The notes: generated by a model from the letters alone, not told the origin. 64,000 nucleotides of DNA from NC2004 sp050874905 (GCA_050874905.1 JBNMLP010000008.1:1-64000), one strand, 5' to 3'; shown: positions 35,776 to 45,437, numbered from the stretch's first letter. Numbers and translations: made by a program.

Positions 35776-36777
35776 TTACGGATTGGCGCATTTACTGATC
35801 ATAATATCTACTGCCATACGGTCGGTGATCCGTCCGCTTTTAAAATCCTCTTCTAACTGTACACCAAGAGCAAACAATTCTTTTAATTGTGGATATGTCA
35901 AAAGCCGGCTCATCGCTGCAATCTTTCCTACAATACCACTATAAAGCCCCATCGCTTTGGCGGTCTGCGCCGTTGTGTGCTTCAAACGCAGATGATCCTT
36001 TACCTGCAAAGTCAGATTGATCTGACGATTGAGCATAGCAAGCACATACGCTGGTGCCATTTTGAGTGCCAGAAGATCATGATACAGCGACAGTGCCCGG
36101 TCTGCATCCGCCTTCACCGCAGCATCTACCATATCAAAGATACGATCCTCCACCGTTCTGGTACTGATCTGCTTCACATCATCGGCCGTGATCATAACCA
36201 GCTCCTCCTCCGGCATATCCGGTTCTCTTACATAGTCCCGCAGCTTTTCCAGTTCCTTTTCCACCAGCCCGAGATTATTGGATACCCGTCCAATAAAATA
36301 GTGAATGGTATCCCGCTCCATCTGACAGTGATTTGCAGCAAGCCAGTCCGCCACAAACCGGATCACAAATGCTTCCTTCTGCTCATTCAGATCTGCCACA
36401 TAACCATACTTGGCGCATGTCTTTTTTAATGCGCTCCTGCCATCGACCTTTTTTTCTACTAAGATCACGATCGTCGTCGGAGTAATCTCTTCTAAATATT
36501 CTTTCCACTCTTTTGGAAATTTGGCATTGATCACACAGTTTTCCACGATCACCACACGATGCTCTGCTAAAAAAGGCAGGGTCTTCGCAAAATCGATCAC
36601 TTCTTTTGCGGTGACATCCTTTCCTTCATAATAGGCATAGTTGATGGAATTGCCCTCTCCCACCAATGCATGCTTCAATTCATTTTTTAATGTCCGGCGC
36701 AGATAATCCTCTTCTCCATGCAGCAGATATAGCTGATGAAACTGCCCGGTTTTAATATCCTTACGAATCTGTTCCAT
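35776..36777 (-). CDS. holA: DNA polymerase III, delta subunit
   Basis: Clamp-loader subunit that opens the sliding clamp. About 333 residues. QLYLLHGEEDYLRRTLKNEL is the typical start, followed by the delta-fold AAA+-like domain lacking a functional Walker motif, and a C-terminal all-helical part (LALKMAPAYVLAMLNRQINL). The ATG at 36777 has GGAG eight bases upstream and is preferred to GTG at 36798. It follows comEC by 29 bases, an arrangement common in Firmicutes. Confidence 0.93.
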   Translation of the reverse strand: MEQIRKDIKTGQFHQLYLLHGEEDYLRRTLKNELKHALVGEGNSINYAYYEGKDVTAKEVIDFAKTLPFLAEHRVVIVENCVINAKFPKEWKEYLEEITPTTIVILVEKKVDGRSALKKTCAKYGYVADLNEQKEAFVIRFVADWLAANHCQMERDTIHYFIGRVSNNLGLVEKELEKLRDYVREPDMPEEELVMITADDVKQISTRTVEDRIFDMVDAAVKADADRALSLYHDLLALKMAPAYVLAMLNRQINLTLQVKDHLRLKHTTAQTAKAMGLYSGIVGKIAAMSRLLTYPQLKELFALGVQLEEDFKSGRITDRMAVDIMISKCANP

Positions 36778-36806
36778 AATGTTTACTCCATTTTCCACTT
36801 CTTGTC

Positions 36807-39134
36807 CTATTTTATCATAGCCTCTTTGGAAATGGAAGCATCCTTCCGATACCCGGATAACTGATACCTCCCCTTTTTGTTCACCTGTATAGAAATGGCA
36901 CCCTGCTCCACCGTTGTAAAATAGGGAACGTTAGCAGCCTGCAACCGCTTTAGCGTTTCCTTATGTGGATGTCCATAACGATTTCGTTTTCCACAGGAAA
37001 TAAGTGCAATATCCGGAGCCACCTGCGCCAACAATGCCTCTGAGGTAGAAGTTTTGCTTCCGTGATGTCCACATTTTAAAATAGTATATGTTCCTTTTTT
37101 CATTTTTTGCATGTAAGCTACCAGCTCGTCCTCCGCCTGCCCACCAATATCTCCTGTAAACAGCATAGAAAATCCGGCATAAGAAAGAGAAAGAACCTCT
37201 GACGCTTCATTCACATCCTCATAGGTATGGGCGGAATCAGGATGAAGCACCTCAAGCTTTGCCCCCTTCCACTCCATCACATCCCCCCGCTTTACATACC
37301 TGATACGACACCCCTGCCTGATAGCTTCTGTTTTTAACGTCGAAAATGATTCGACAAAAGCCCCCACCTGTGGCAAATACATTGTGCCAACCGGCATATT
37401 TTCAAGCACCTCTTTGACTGCACTGATATGATCCTCATCACTGTGGCTCAAAAAGACCGCATCAATCGCCGTGATTCCTTGTGACTTCAGATAAGGAGCA
37501 TACGTATACTCATATAACTTTTTTTCACTAGTACTTCCACCATCCACCAACAAGACATGCGCGCCCTTTTTCAATACCAGACCATCGCCCTGCCCTACAT
37601 CTAACATCGTGATCGTAAGACGAGACTGCAGTGCCGGTAATATCGCGAGAGATAGCAAAAGCAGAAACGATACAGCTGCCTTGATAAACCGTCTCTTTTT
37701 TAACAGATACAATAACGCTGCCAAACCAGCATAATAGATCACGATCTGCAACAGCGACGGTTTTCCTGTTACAAAATGCGAAAACGGCAGACGATTGCTC
37801 CAGTAGCTTAGCGTCTGCTGCAGTACTAAAATTGCACGCACCAAAAGCATCAGAATCTGTCCTGCCTGAAAGGACAAAAGTGATACCCCTACTGCCATCA
37901 CAGATAGAGGAAGTAATAACGACATACTTGGAATCACGATAAGATTTAACAATACACTATAAAGTGGCAGTTGAAAATAGAAGAAACAGAGTATGGGATT
38001 CGTCGCAAGCTGAATCGCGGCTGTGGTAACAAACGATGAAAGCAGTCCCTTCCCCTTTCCCAAAAGTTCTCTGCCGACCGGAGCTGCCACCGCAATTCCA
38101 AAAACAGCTCCAAAGGATAATAAAAAGCCGGCATCACATAATTGAAATGGAGACTGATATAGCAGCAACAATGCCGCACAGCTAAGCGCAGAAAGCATAT
38201 CATAGGCACGCCCGATCACCTGCGCCAGAAAAGAAAGCAATAACATCAATAACGCACGGCTTAAAGAGGCAGAAAATCCCGCCATCATACCGTAAAGAAT
38301 GATCACACTTCCACTAAATATGGCACTGAAAAGGTAAGACCGCTTTCCTTTCCGGGCAAGCGCAAACAGTCCTGCTCCAAAAAAACCGATATGCAGTCCG
38401 GAAATGGCGATCACATGTGCAATCCCTGCCTCCTGATATTCCTTTTTCAGATCACTGTCCAAGTCTGCCTTTTCTCCTAATAAAATTGCCTCCAAAAAGC
38501 CCGCCTGTTCTTTGGGAAGCAACAACCTGATCTGCGCAGCAAGGCTGCATCTAAGCCCCCATAAGCACTGACGCAGCCATTGATAAGAAGAGTCTGTCAC
38601 CTGCACCTGTTCTGCCTGCAGCAACACATCTACATTTTTTGCCCGGCAGTATTGATACATAGAAAAACCACCCGGATTCTTCGCATGCTCCGGGCTGCTT
38701 GCCACACCACTGACCGTAATGGTCTGTCCCCATAAGCAGCCTGCCTGCTCCACTTTCACACGCACCCTTTTCCCGCTGGAAAACGACGGCTGTTCCGGAT
38801 AGTGTACCTGTCCTAAATAGTAATAATAACTTCCATCCTTCGCCGTTTCGATCACGCACACTTTCCCGGATACGGTAAGCTCCCTCTGCTCCCCGCCATA
38901 ATATCGATCCAGAATATTATCTGCATCTGCCATTTGAAAACGCGCAAATCCAAGCAATATACAGCAAAAAAACAGCAGCAGGACAATTTGCAGGCCATTT
39001 GTTTTGACATACCAAATAACCAGCAGGAGCGTACCTGCTGCCAGAAACAACATCCATCCCATCATCTGCTTCATGGCAGCGACTTCCCCAAGCACAAAGC
39101 ACACAAGCATCATCAGCAATGGTCTTTTATTCAA
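36807..39134 (-). CDS. comEC: ComEC/Rec2 DNA-uptake channel protein
   Basis: 775 residues: N-terminal membrane helices, a periplasmic OB-type domain (about 60-165), the ComEC competence domain with about eight helices (AHVIAISGLHIGFFGAGLF is the family signature), and a C-terminal metallo-beta-lactamase-like domain with FLSHSDEDH (the HxHxDH-type metal site begins SHSDED) and CGHHGSKTST. Intact full length suggests a functional pathway for moving single-stranded DNA across the membrane. The start is TTG with AGGAGA upstream; no in-frame ATG precedes it. It belongs to the comEA-to-holA operon. Confidence 0.95.
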   Translation of the reverse strand: MNKRPLLMMLVCFVLGEVAAMKQMMGWMLFLAAGTLLLVIWYVKTNGLQIVLLLFFCCILLGFARFQMADADNILDRYYGGEQRELTVSGKVCVIETAKDGSYYYYLGQVHYPEQPSFSSGKRVRVKVEQAGCLWGQTITVSGVASSPEHAKNPGGFSMYQYCRAKNVDVLLQAEQVQVTDSSYQWLRQCLWGLRCSLAAQIRLLLPKEQAGFLEAILLGEKADLDSDLKKEYQEAGIAHVIAISGLHIGFFGAGLFALARKGKRSYLFSAIFSGSVIILYGMMAGFSASLSRALLMLLLSFLAQVIGRAYDMLSALSCAALLLLYQSPFQLCDAGFLLSFGAVFGIAVAAPVGRELLGKGKGLLSSFVTTAAIQLATNPILCFFYFQLPLYSVLLNLIVIPSMSLLLPLSVMAVGVSLLSFQAGQILMLLVRAILVLQQTLSYWSNRLPFSHFVTGKPSLLQIVIYYAGLAALLYLLKKRRFIKAAVSFLLLLSLAILPALQSRLTITMLDVGQGDGLVLKKGAHVLLVDGGSTSEKKLYEYTYAPYLKSQGITAIDAVFLSHSDEDHISAVKEVLENMPVGTMYLPQVGAFVESFSTLKTEAIRQGCRIRYVKRGDVMEWKGAKLEVLHPDSAHTYEDVNEASEVLSLSYAGFSMLFTGDIGGQAEDELVAYMQKMKKGTYTILKCGHHGSKTSTSEALLAQVAPDIALISCGKRNRYGHPHKETLKRLQAANVPYFTTVEQGAISIQVNKKGRYQLSGYRKDASISKEAMIK

Positions 39135-39149
39135 TTTTATTCTCCTGTC

Positions 39150-40082
39150 TTACTCAGTATCCACCAGATCCAGATTGCGTTCAAACAACTGATCAAACGG
39201 GACATTTCCATTGTACAATTTCTTTGTTTCTCCCTCAATCGTAAATGCCACCTTGCTCACGGTAGACAATTCACATAAGGAATTTACGATCGAATAGATC
39301 ACAACCTGATCCTTGACCGATTTTGGAACCTTCAAAAAGGCTTCATTTAAATCCACATAACAGATTCCATCCTGTGTCGATACAGAAAATAACTTTGTTC
39401 CTTTCGGCATCGTATTATAATATCCTTTTTCATCCGTTCCCTTGATCAGTTCCCGAATAACCAATTCCTCTGCCGATGCGTTGGTTCCCAAATTCACCGG
39501 AATCTGCAATGGTTCCAGCTTTTCGCCGGTAACATCCGTAAAGTAGATCGTCAGATCCTGCACCATATTACTGTCATCCTTCGTATCACTATCCACAAAG
39601 GCATCCGGTGTCAATGCTCCGACTAACGAGTTGCCGTCTACCATCGGCTGGGTGTCTACCGTAAACTCTACAGCATCCACCCCCGGAATCTGTGCCAGAC
39701 TTTTAACAAATGCTGCCCTGCAAAGCACCTGTGACGATACCGCAGTCTCATAATAAGTCGCACTAAAATCCAGCGTGATCACATGATTATCCCCCAGTGT
39801 ATATTTCTGCAAAATAACATAATCCGGCAATACGGTACGATAATCTGTTTCATTGCGCAGCTCTGTAAGCTTCGTCAGCATGGTTTTGATCTGTTCTTCC
39901 GTACTTTTCTTTTTGTCAAAGTGCGCCGTCTTGGGAACAAGACTCGTAAAATCACTTGACAAATAATATAAAATATATTCATTTTTGGCTGCTTTTACAA
40001 CCTCTTCCTTTTTTTCTCCACAACCGCTCAAAGTAGAAAAAAGCAACAGGAGAAGCACCAAACAAGCTACGATTCGTTTCAT
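39150..40082 (-). CDS. GerMN-domain lipoprotein
   Basis: 310 residues. A lipoprotein signal peptide with good lipobox LSGC (cysteine 21), then two GerMN-like domains; the second (about 180-290) contains LVIRELIKGTDEKGYY and the conserved VDLNEAF element. GerMN domains occur in GerM of Bacillus and in LpqB of Actinobacteria. The start codon overlaps the histidine-kinase stop as ATGA, so the lipoprotein is translationally coupled to the sensor. Likely an extracytoplasmic modulator of that kinase (inference from the MtrB-LpqB precedent). Confidence 0.88.
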   Translation of the reverse strand: MKRIVACLVLLLLLFSTLSGCGEKKEEVVKAAKNEYILYYLSSDFTSLVPKTAHFDKKKSTEEQIKTMLTKLTELRNETDYRTVLPDYVILQKYTLGDNHVITLDFSATYYETAVSSQVLCRAAFVKSLAQIPGVDAVEFTVDTQPMVDGNSLVGALTPDAFVDSDTKDDSNMVQDLTIYFTDVTGEKLEPLQIPVNLGTNASAEELVIRELIKGTDEKGYYNTMPKGTKLFSVSTQDGICYVDLNEAFLKVPKSVKDQVVIYSIVNSLCELSTVSKVAFTIEGETKKLYNGNVPFDQLFERNLDLVDTE

Positions 40083-41935
40083 TCGGTCTGCTCTCCTTTC
40101 TCCTCTACGGATTCCTCGGTCTTTACTAACACTTCCGGATTGTCCATCTCTTCCGTGTGCAGCACTACCATATCCGGTTCTGCATTTTCCAATGGAGCAG
40201 GCTCCGTCACAATAGGTGCACTCACCGTTTCTTCCGAAGCAGGCTGCTCTTTGTTTTCCTCTTTCTTCTTCAGGTTTTCATCCACAACACTTAAGACTTC
40301 ACCCAAATTTCCTTGTACCTCTGAAACATTGGTAAGTGCCACGGTCTGTGTGGAAACAACAGTCTCTTCTTTTCTCTTTTTATGGAAAACAAAATGCTTC
40401 TTCTCTGCTTTTTCCGCACGTTTAGAACTAACATTCATAGATACAGAATAGGTCAGTGGAATACGAACAGTAAAGGTCGTTCCCTTTCCCGGCTCACTGT
40501 GCAGCTTGATCGTACCATGATGCATCGAGATCGCACTGTGCGTAATAGCAAGTCCCAGACCAGTTCCACCAGTTTCTCTGGAGCGCGCTTTATCCACACG
40601 ATAAAAACGTTCAAAGACAAATTCCTGACAATCTTCCGGAATCCCCACACCGGAATCTGCAATTTTTACATAAAAATACTTGTGATCGGCATTTAACGTA
40701 ATACGGATCCAGCCATCATCTACATTATATTTGATCGCATTTTCTACCAGATTAGAAAGAGCGAGTGTCAGCTTCACCTCATCAATCTCAGCGTTCACCG
40801 AGCGAAAACTCTCGTATACGATCTCAATGTTTCGCACTGCTGCCAGTGGACGAAGCCTTTTTAACAAAAGATCCAGAAGTTCGTTGATATTGACGGTAGT
40901 AACATTTAATACATTCGCAGATTTCCGATCCATCTTTACAAGGGATAACAGATCATTGATGATCTTATTCTCACGGTCAATCTCCGATACAATGTCTTCC
41001 ATAAATTCACGATAAATCTCCGCCGGCACGTCATCCTGTGATATCAAAGAATCCGCCAGCACTTTCATCGAAGTGATCGGTGTCTTTAACTCATGCGACA
41101 CATTTGATACAAATTCCTGTCGCGATTCCTCCAGCTTATCCAGCCTTGCCACCGCCGCATTAAAACTCTCCGCCAGATCCTTAAGCTCGGTAAATCCGGT
41201 AACTGTAAGCGTCTCCCCAGTCTGTCCTTCTGCAACCTCATCCACACCATGGATCAATTCCCGGAAATGCCCACTTAAGATCACGACAAAGATCACTGCG
41301 ATCACAAGAACACAAAACGTAAATAATACAATTAGCGGGACAGTCTGCTTGTTCACTGCGTTTAGCAGAGTATAGGTGTCTTTGACAGAGGCGTACACCA
41401 CCATCAGACCAACCTGTTCTTCCTTTTCTTTCTGTCCTAATTTTGCTTCCTCTGTATTAAGTGCATTGGATTCTGTCACGATCCCTGCTTTTCCTACCGG
41501 AATATAACACTCAATGTATCCATCCCGGATAAACAAATGCTCGGACTCCTCCATCTTTCCCGTCATTGCTTTGATCACATTTTCAGAAACAAGGTAATTG
41601 CCCCGGTTTAATTGATAAGTATCGGAAATAATCTGATAATTGGAATCTACCACCATGATACGACCATCCAATAATGTGGCTAACTGGTCAATCTGGTTCT
41701 CCAGATTCAGCGTATCATTTCCATTGAAAAAACCGGATTTCACAAGCTGATTTAATAAAATGGTACACTGGTTCACCGTATAGTTCTTTTTTTGTTCCAA
41801 TGCCTCATTTTCATAGGTTTTATGAATGATAAAAGAAAATAATAGAAAAAACGCAACGGTCAGTACAAAAAAGCAGACAAACCACATAAAGCGAAGGCTT
41901 TTGAACAGACCGTTTCGTATACTGATCTTATTAAT
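40079..41935 (-). CDS. Sensor histidine kinase with long C-terminal tail (probable ATT start)
   Basis: About 618 residues: membrane helix (about 15-38), extracellular sensor domain (to about 200), second helix, HAMP domain, HisKA with the phosphorylated His in FVSNVSHELKTPITS, and an HATPase with N-box, DSGVGIPED and GGTGLGL. The last 100 residues are Glu/Val/Pro-rich and not part of any kinase domain. The annotated frame opens inside the response regulator without a site. The best-supported start is ATT at 41935: AGGAG lies exactly eight bases upstream, just after the regulator's stop, and no in-frame ATG, GTG or TTG exists there. The next Met (41887) has no site and sits inside the first helix. 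Confidence 0.85.
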   Translation of the reverse strand: MNKISIRNGLFKSLRFMWFVCFFVLTVAFFLLFSFIIHKTYENEALEQKKNYTVNQCTILLNQLVKSGFFNGNDTLNLENQIDQLATLLDGRIMVVDSNYQIISDTYQLNRGNYLVSENVIKAMTGKMEESEHLFIRDGYIECYIPVGKAGIVTESNALNTEEAKLGQKEKEEQVGLMVVYASVKDTYTLLNAVNKQTVPLIVLFTFCVLVIAVIFVVILSGHFRELIHGVDEVAEGQTGETLTVTGFTELKDLAESFNAAVARLDKLEESRQEFVSNVSHELKTPITSMKVLADSLISQDDVPAEIYREFMEDIVSEIDRENKIINDLLSLVKMDRKSANVLNVTTVNINELLDLLLKRLRPLAAVRNIEIVYESFRSVNAEIDEVKLTLALSNLVENAIKYNVDDGWIRITLNADHKYFYVKIADSGVGIPEDCQEFVFERFYRVDKARSRETGGTGLGLAITHSAISMHHGTIKLHSEPGKGTTFTVRIPLTYSVSMNVSSKRAEKAEKKHFVFHKKRKEETVVSTQTVALTNVSEVQGNLGEVLSVVDENLKKKEENKEQPASEETVSAPIVTEPAPLENAEPDMVVLHTEEMDNPEVLVKTEESVEEKGEQTE

Positions 41936-41951
41936 GGTAAAAACTCCTCTC

Positions 41952-42641
41952 TTAATTGGCGAAGAAATAACCAACGCCCCACTTAGTATGGATATACTTT
42001 GGTTCTCCAGGATGCTCCTCAATCTTTTCACGCAGTCGTCTGATATGCACATCTACCGTACGTCCGTCCCCTGGGTAATCAGTTCCCCATACCAGTGCCA
42101 GAAGTTTATCTCTTCCATACACCTTGTTCGCATGCATCGCCAGAATCTCGAGCAGATCAAATTCCTTTGCAGTTAAGTTGACTTCCTTATCTCCTACAAA
42201 GACTCTGCGGCTTTCCACATCGATCTTCATACCTTGTGCTTCGATCACGGTCGGCTTTTCTTCTTCCACACTACGTTTTGTATTTCTTCTTAAGATGGCT
42301 TTGATACGTGCCTTTACCTCTAAAATATTGAATGGTTTGGTAATGTAATCATCTGCACCGTACTCCAGGCCCAGGATCTTATCCATATCGTCTCCCTTCG
42401 CAGTAAGCATGATGATCGGAACATCAGAAAACTCCCGGATCTGCTGACACACCTCAAATCCGTCCAGCTTGGGAAGCATGATATCAAGCAGGATCATGTC
42501 ATATTGATTCTCCTTTGCCTTCTCCAACGCTTCTTCTCCATCATAGGCACAGTCCACTTCCATACTGTCCTGCATCAGACTGAACTTGATTCCCTTTACA
42601 ATTGACTTCTCATCGTCCACTACCAAAACTTTCTTTGCCAT
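41952..42641 (-). CDS. OmpR/PhoB-family response regulator (WalR/MtrA-like)
   Basis: 229 residues. Receiver domain: acidic pocket DDEK, phosphoacceptor Asp in MILLDIMLPKLDG, and conserved Thr and Lys (MLTAKGDD, YITKPF). C-terminal winged helix with LTAKEFDLLEILAMH and RTVDVHIRRLREKIEE. Close in sequence style to WalR/MtrA regulators, which control cell-wall metabolism. It follows comEA by 6 bases and precedes its kinase by 16. Confidence 0.93.
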   Translation of the reverse strand: MAKKVLVVDDEKSIVKGIKFSLMQDSMEVDCAYDGEEALEKAKENQYDMILLDIMLPKLDGFEVCQQIREFSDVPIIMLTAKGDDMDKILGLEYGADDYITKPFNILEVKARIKAILRRNTKRSVEEEKPTVIEAQGMKIDVESRRVFVGDKEVNLTAKEFDLLEILAMHANKVYGRDKLLALVWGTDYPGDGRTVDVHIRRLREKIEEHPGEPKYIHTKWGVGYFFAN

Positions 42642-42647
42642 ATATTG

Positions 42648-43271
42648 TTACCCCACTGTTATGCTGTCTTTAATTTTATCAAATATACCGTCTTTGATCC
42701 CATTGATCTGTTTCAGTTCTTCGATCGACTGAAACCCACCATGTTCCTCGCGGTATGCCAGAATATCTTCCGCCTTTGACGGTCCGATTCCGGCAAGTGT
42801 CATCAATTGTTCTTTTGTCGCATGATTGATATCAATCTTATCTTCTGTCACTTTCTGTGGAACGGAATTACCCTTTTGCATTTCTTCTAACGTCGGTACA
42901 TAGAGTTTCTGCCCATCCTCCAAACGTTCTGCCTGATTCAGACTGGTGGTGTCTGCTTCCTCATCAAATCCTCCAGCTACTGTGATCGCATCCACGATCC
43001 TGCTGCCCTGTTCCAAATGATATACCCCCGGTACCTGTACTGCACCACAAACGTATACCGCCAGATCACCCACCTGCTCTGTCGTCCCACCGGATCCTTC
43101 TGCATCTACAGCCTCCTGTTTCATACTCTCTGTTCCTGCAGTTGGCATACCTGTTTCGGCGAAACCACATCCAGTCAATATAGCAAGAAAAGAACATACA
43201 AGAGCGGAGGCAACCATGCCCTTCAACCGGCTCTTATATCTTCTTTGTTTCTTACGTCCCTGTTCTTTCAT
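42648..43271 (-). CDS. comEA: ComEA-like DNA-binding protein, predicted lipoprotein
   Basis: 207 residues: a basic N-terminus, hydrophobic segment and lipobox LTGC (cysteine 35), a linker, an SLBB-type domain (VYVCGAVQVPGVYHLEQGSR) and a C-terminal helix-hairpin-helix pair (IDINHATKEQLMTLAGIGPSK, then a second HhH). This order matches the ComEA competence receptor, which binds incoming double-stranded DNA outside the membrane. B. subtilis ComEA is held by a transmembrane helix; here a lipid anchor seems likely. Strong AGGAGG site; first gene of the operon to holA. Confidence 0.92.
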   Translation of the reverse strand: MKEQGRKKQRRYKSRLKGMVASALVCSFLAILTGCGFAETGMPTAGTESMKQEAVDAEGSGGTTEQVGDLAVYVCGAVQVPGVYHLEQGSRIVDAITVAGGFDEEADTTSLNQAERLEDGQKLYVPTLEEMQKGNSVPQKVTEDKIDINHATKEQLMTLAGIGPSKAEDILAYREEHGGFQSIEELKQINGIKDGIFDKIKDSITVG

Positions 43272-43328
43272 TTTTCTTCCTCCTTCTGAATAAGGAGAAA
43301 AGATGATTCACAAGTCCCACATATTTCT

Positions 43329-43357
43329 ATTGTAACGAAATCACCCTCTAATTACAA
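43329..43357 (-). promoter_or_regulatory. Promoter of the comEA-holA operon
   Basis: TTGTAA (43357-43352), a 17-base spacer, then TACAAT (43334-43329), about 58 bases before comEA. Confidence 0.7.
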
Positions 43358-43397
43358 TAGGTAATTTCTTAATAATATTTGAAGTTTTCCTATTTGC

Positions 43398-44294
43398 TTA
43401 GTGGAATAGCGGTTCCTTTAAAATAGCAGTTCCAATTCCTTTGGTCGTAAACAGCTCTAACAGCAGGCAGTGCTCCAGACGTCCATCTAAAATATGTACA
43501 CGGGATACTCCCTTTTCAATTGCTTCAATACAATTATTAAGTTTTGGAAGCATACCTCCGCCGACCACACCATTTTCAATGTATGATTTTGCCTGTGGCA
43601 GATCCATCTCTGAGATCAGTGTTTTCTTGTTTGCAGGATCCATAAAGACACCTTCAATATCCGTTAAGAATACGAGTTTTTCTGCTCCGATTGCTGTAGC
43701 GATCGCACAGGCAGCATCGTCCGCATTGATATTGTAACTGTCAAAATCTGCGCCAATTCCGATTGGGGCGATCACCGGTACATAATCATTGTCCAGCAAT
43801 ACATCGATCAGATTGCTGTCAACAGCCGTCACCTCACCGACATGTCCCAGATCCTGTCCATCAGCAAATTTCTTTTTCGCCTTCATCAATCCGCCGTCTT
43901 TTCCACAAATACCGACTGCCTTGACACCATTTTCTTCCATCAGGGCAACCAGTCCTTTATTGACCTTGTTGAGTACCATCTCTGCAATCTCCATTGTCTC
44001 ATCATCGGTCACACGAAGACCATTGATAAACATTGGCTCCTTGCCTTTTAAACGCACCCATTTACTGATCTCTTTTCCGCCACCGTGTACAATGATCGGT
44101 TTTAATCCGATCAGCTTCAACAGTGCCACATCACGGATCACACTGATCTTTAACTGGTCATCTACCATGGCACTTCCGCCATATTTTACAACTACTTTTT
44201 TTCCGTTAAATTCCCGGATAAACGGTAAGGCTTCCGTCAAAACCGCCGCTTTTTTCATTTCTTCCTGCATATTATCATTGATTTCCTGCATCAT
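43398..44294 (-). CDS. argB: Acetylglutamate kinase
   Basis: Second step of arginine synthesis: phosphorylates N-acetylglutamate. 298 residues, with the amino-acid-kinase motifs VVKYGGSAM, IIVHGGGKEI, INADDAACAIATAI and GGGMLPKLNNCIEAI. Includes the N-terminal helix (QEEMKKAAVLTEALPFI) characteristic of arginine-inhibited hexameric enzymes, so feedback inhibition by arginine is likely. Two adjacent ATGs (44294, 44291) share one GGAGG. It follows argC by 27 bases. Confidence 0.97.
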   Translation of the reverse strand: MMQEINDNMQEEMKKAAVLTEALPFIREFNGKKVVVKYGGSAMVDDQLKISVIRDVALLKLIGLKPIIVHGGGKEISKWVRLKGKEPMFINGLRVTDDETMEIAEMVLNKVNKGLVALMEENGVKAVGICGKDGGLMKAKKKFADGQDLGHVGEVTAVDSNLIDVLLDNDYVPVIAPIGIGADFDSYNINADDAACAIATAIGAEKLVFLTDIEGVFMDPANKKTLISEMDLPQAKSYIENGVVGGGMLPKLNNCIEAIEKGVSRVHILDGRLEHCLLLELFTTKGIGTAILKEPLFH

Positions 44295-44321
44295 TTAGCC
44301 TCCGATCTTCTTTCTCTTTTA

Positions 44322-45362
44322 CTAGAAACACATTGGAAGTTGTGTCAAGCCTTCTGTTTCCGGAAGACCAAACATCAGATTCATATTCTGTACCGCCTGC
44401 CCTGCAGCTCCCTTTACAACATTGTCCAATGCGCCCATCGCTACAATACGATTGGTACGTGTATCAATTTTAAAATTGACATCCACATAATTGCTTCCCT
44501 GCACATATCTGGTTTCCGGCGGAACATCCTTTTTCAATACCCGGACAAACTTCTCCTGTGCATAATACTTATCGTATGCAGCACGCACCTGCTCATAGGT
44601 TACTTCTTCTTTTAAATTTGCATAAGCAGTAACCAATATACCACGGTTCATTGGAACAAGATGAGGCGTAAAGATGATCTTGATCTCCTCCCCGGCAGCA
44701 TATCCTAACTGTTCTTCAATCTCCGGTGTGTGGCGGTGTGTCAATACTCCGTAGGCTTTCATATTCTCATTAACCTCACAGAACAGATTGGCAACCTTTG
44801 CCCCACGTCCTGCACCAGTTGTACCGGATTTGGCATCCACAATGATCGACTGTGGATCAATCAGATGCTCCTTTACCAGCGGATAAAGTGTCAAAATACT
44901 GCATGTTGTATAGCACCCCGGATTAGCAATCAATCTGGCATGTTTTACCTGCTCCCGGTTGATCTCGCAAAGACCATATACTGCCTCGTCAATAAACTGC
45001 GGAGATTTATGCTCGATCTTATACCACTGCTCATAAGTCGCAACATCCTTGATACGAAAATCTGCGCTTAGATCGATCACCTTTGTATTTTTTAATACCT
45101 CTTCTGTTAAAATGCCTGCGCAGTACCCCTGTGGAGTAGCGGTAAAGACAACATCTACCTTCTGGCAAAGCTCCTCTATATTATCATCAAAACAGGTATC
45201 TTCCACTACCTCAAACAGATTACGGAAAATATCTGCGTACTTCTGGTCTACATAACTTCTGGAACCATACCAGCAAATCTCAACCTCTTTGTGCTGTAAC
45301 AATATTCTTACAATTTCTTCTCCGGCATAACCGGTTGCACCAATGATACCTGCTTTTATCAT
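44322..45362 (-). CDS. argC: N-acetyl-gamma-glutamyl-phosphate reductase
   Basis: NADPH-dependent third step of arginine synthesis. About 346 residues: Rossmann motif GIIGATGYAGEE at the start, catalytic cysteine in IANPGCYTT, and AKSGTTGAGR. ATG at 45362 is preferred (nine bases after AGGAGG) over the ATG at 45368, which is only three bases away. First gene of argC-argB, with a consensus promoter and two ArgR boxes upstream. Confidence 0.97.
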   Translation of the reverse strand: MIKAGIIGATGYAGEEIVRILLQHKEVEICWYGSRSYVDQKYADIFRNLFEVVEDTCFDDNIEELCQKVDVVFTATPQGYCAGILTEEVLKNTKVIDLSADFRIKDVATYEQWYKIEHKSPQFIDEAVYGLCEINREQVKHARLIANPGCYTTCSILTLYPLVKEHLIDPQSIIVDAKSGTTGAGRGAKVANLFCEVNENMKAYGVLTHRHTPEIEEQLGYAAGEEIKIIFTPHLVPMNRGILVTAYANLKEEVTYEQVRAAYDKYYAQEKFVRVLKKDVPPETRYVQGSNYVDVNFKIDTRTNRIVAMGALDNVVKGAAGQAVQNMNLMFGLPETEGLTQLPMCF

Positions 45363-45408
45363 GGTCATTTCCTCCTATAAAATATGTAACGATTCATTAA
45401 CGCTCATA

Positions 45409-45437
45409 ATTATACAACCGTTTTTTTGATTATGCAA
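45409..45437 (-). promoter_or_regulatory. Promoter of argC-argB
   Basis: TTGCAT (45437-45432), a 17-base spacer, then TATAAT (45414-45409), about 47 bases upstream of argC. A half-operator-like TTAATGAATCG lies just downstream. Confidence 0.85.
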
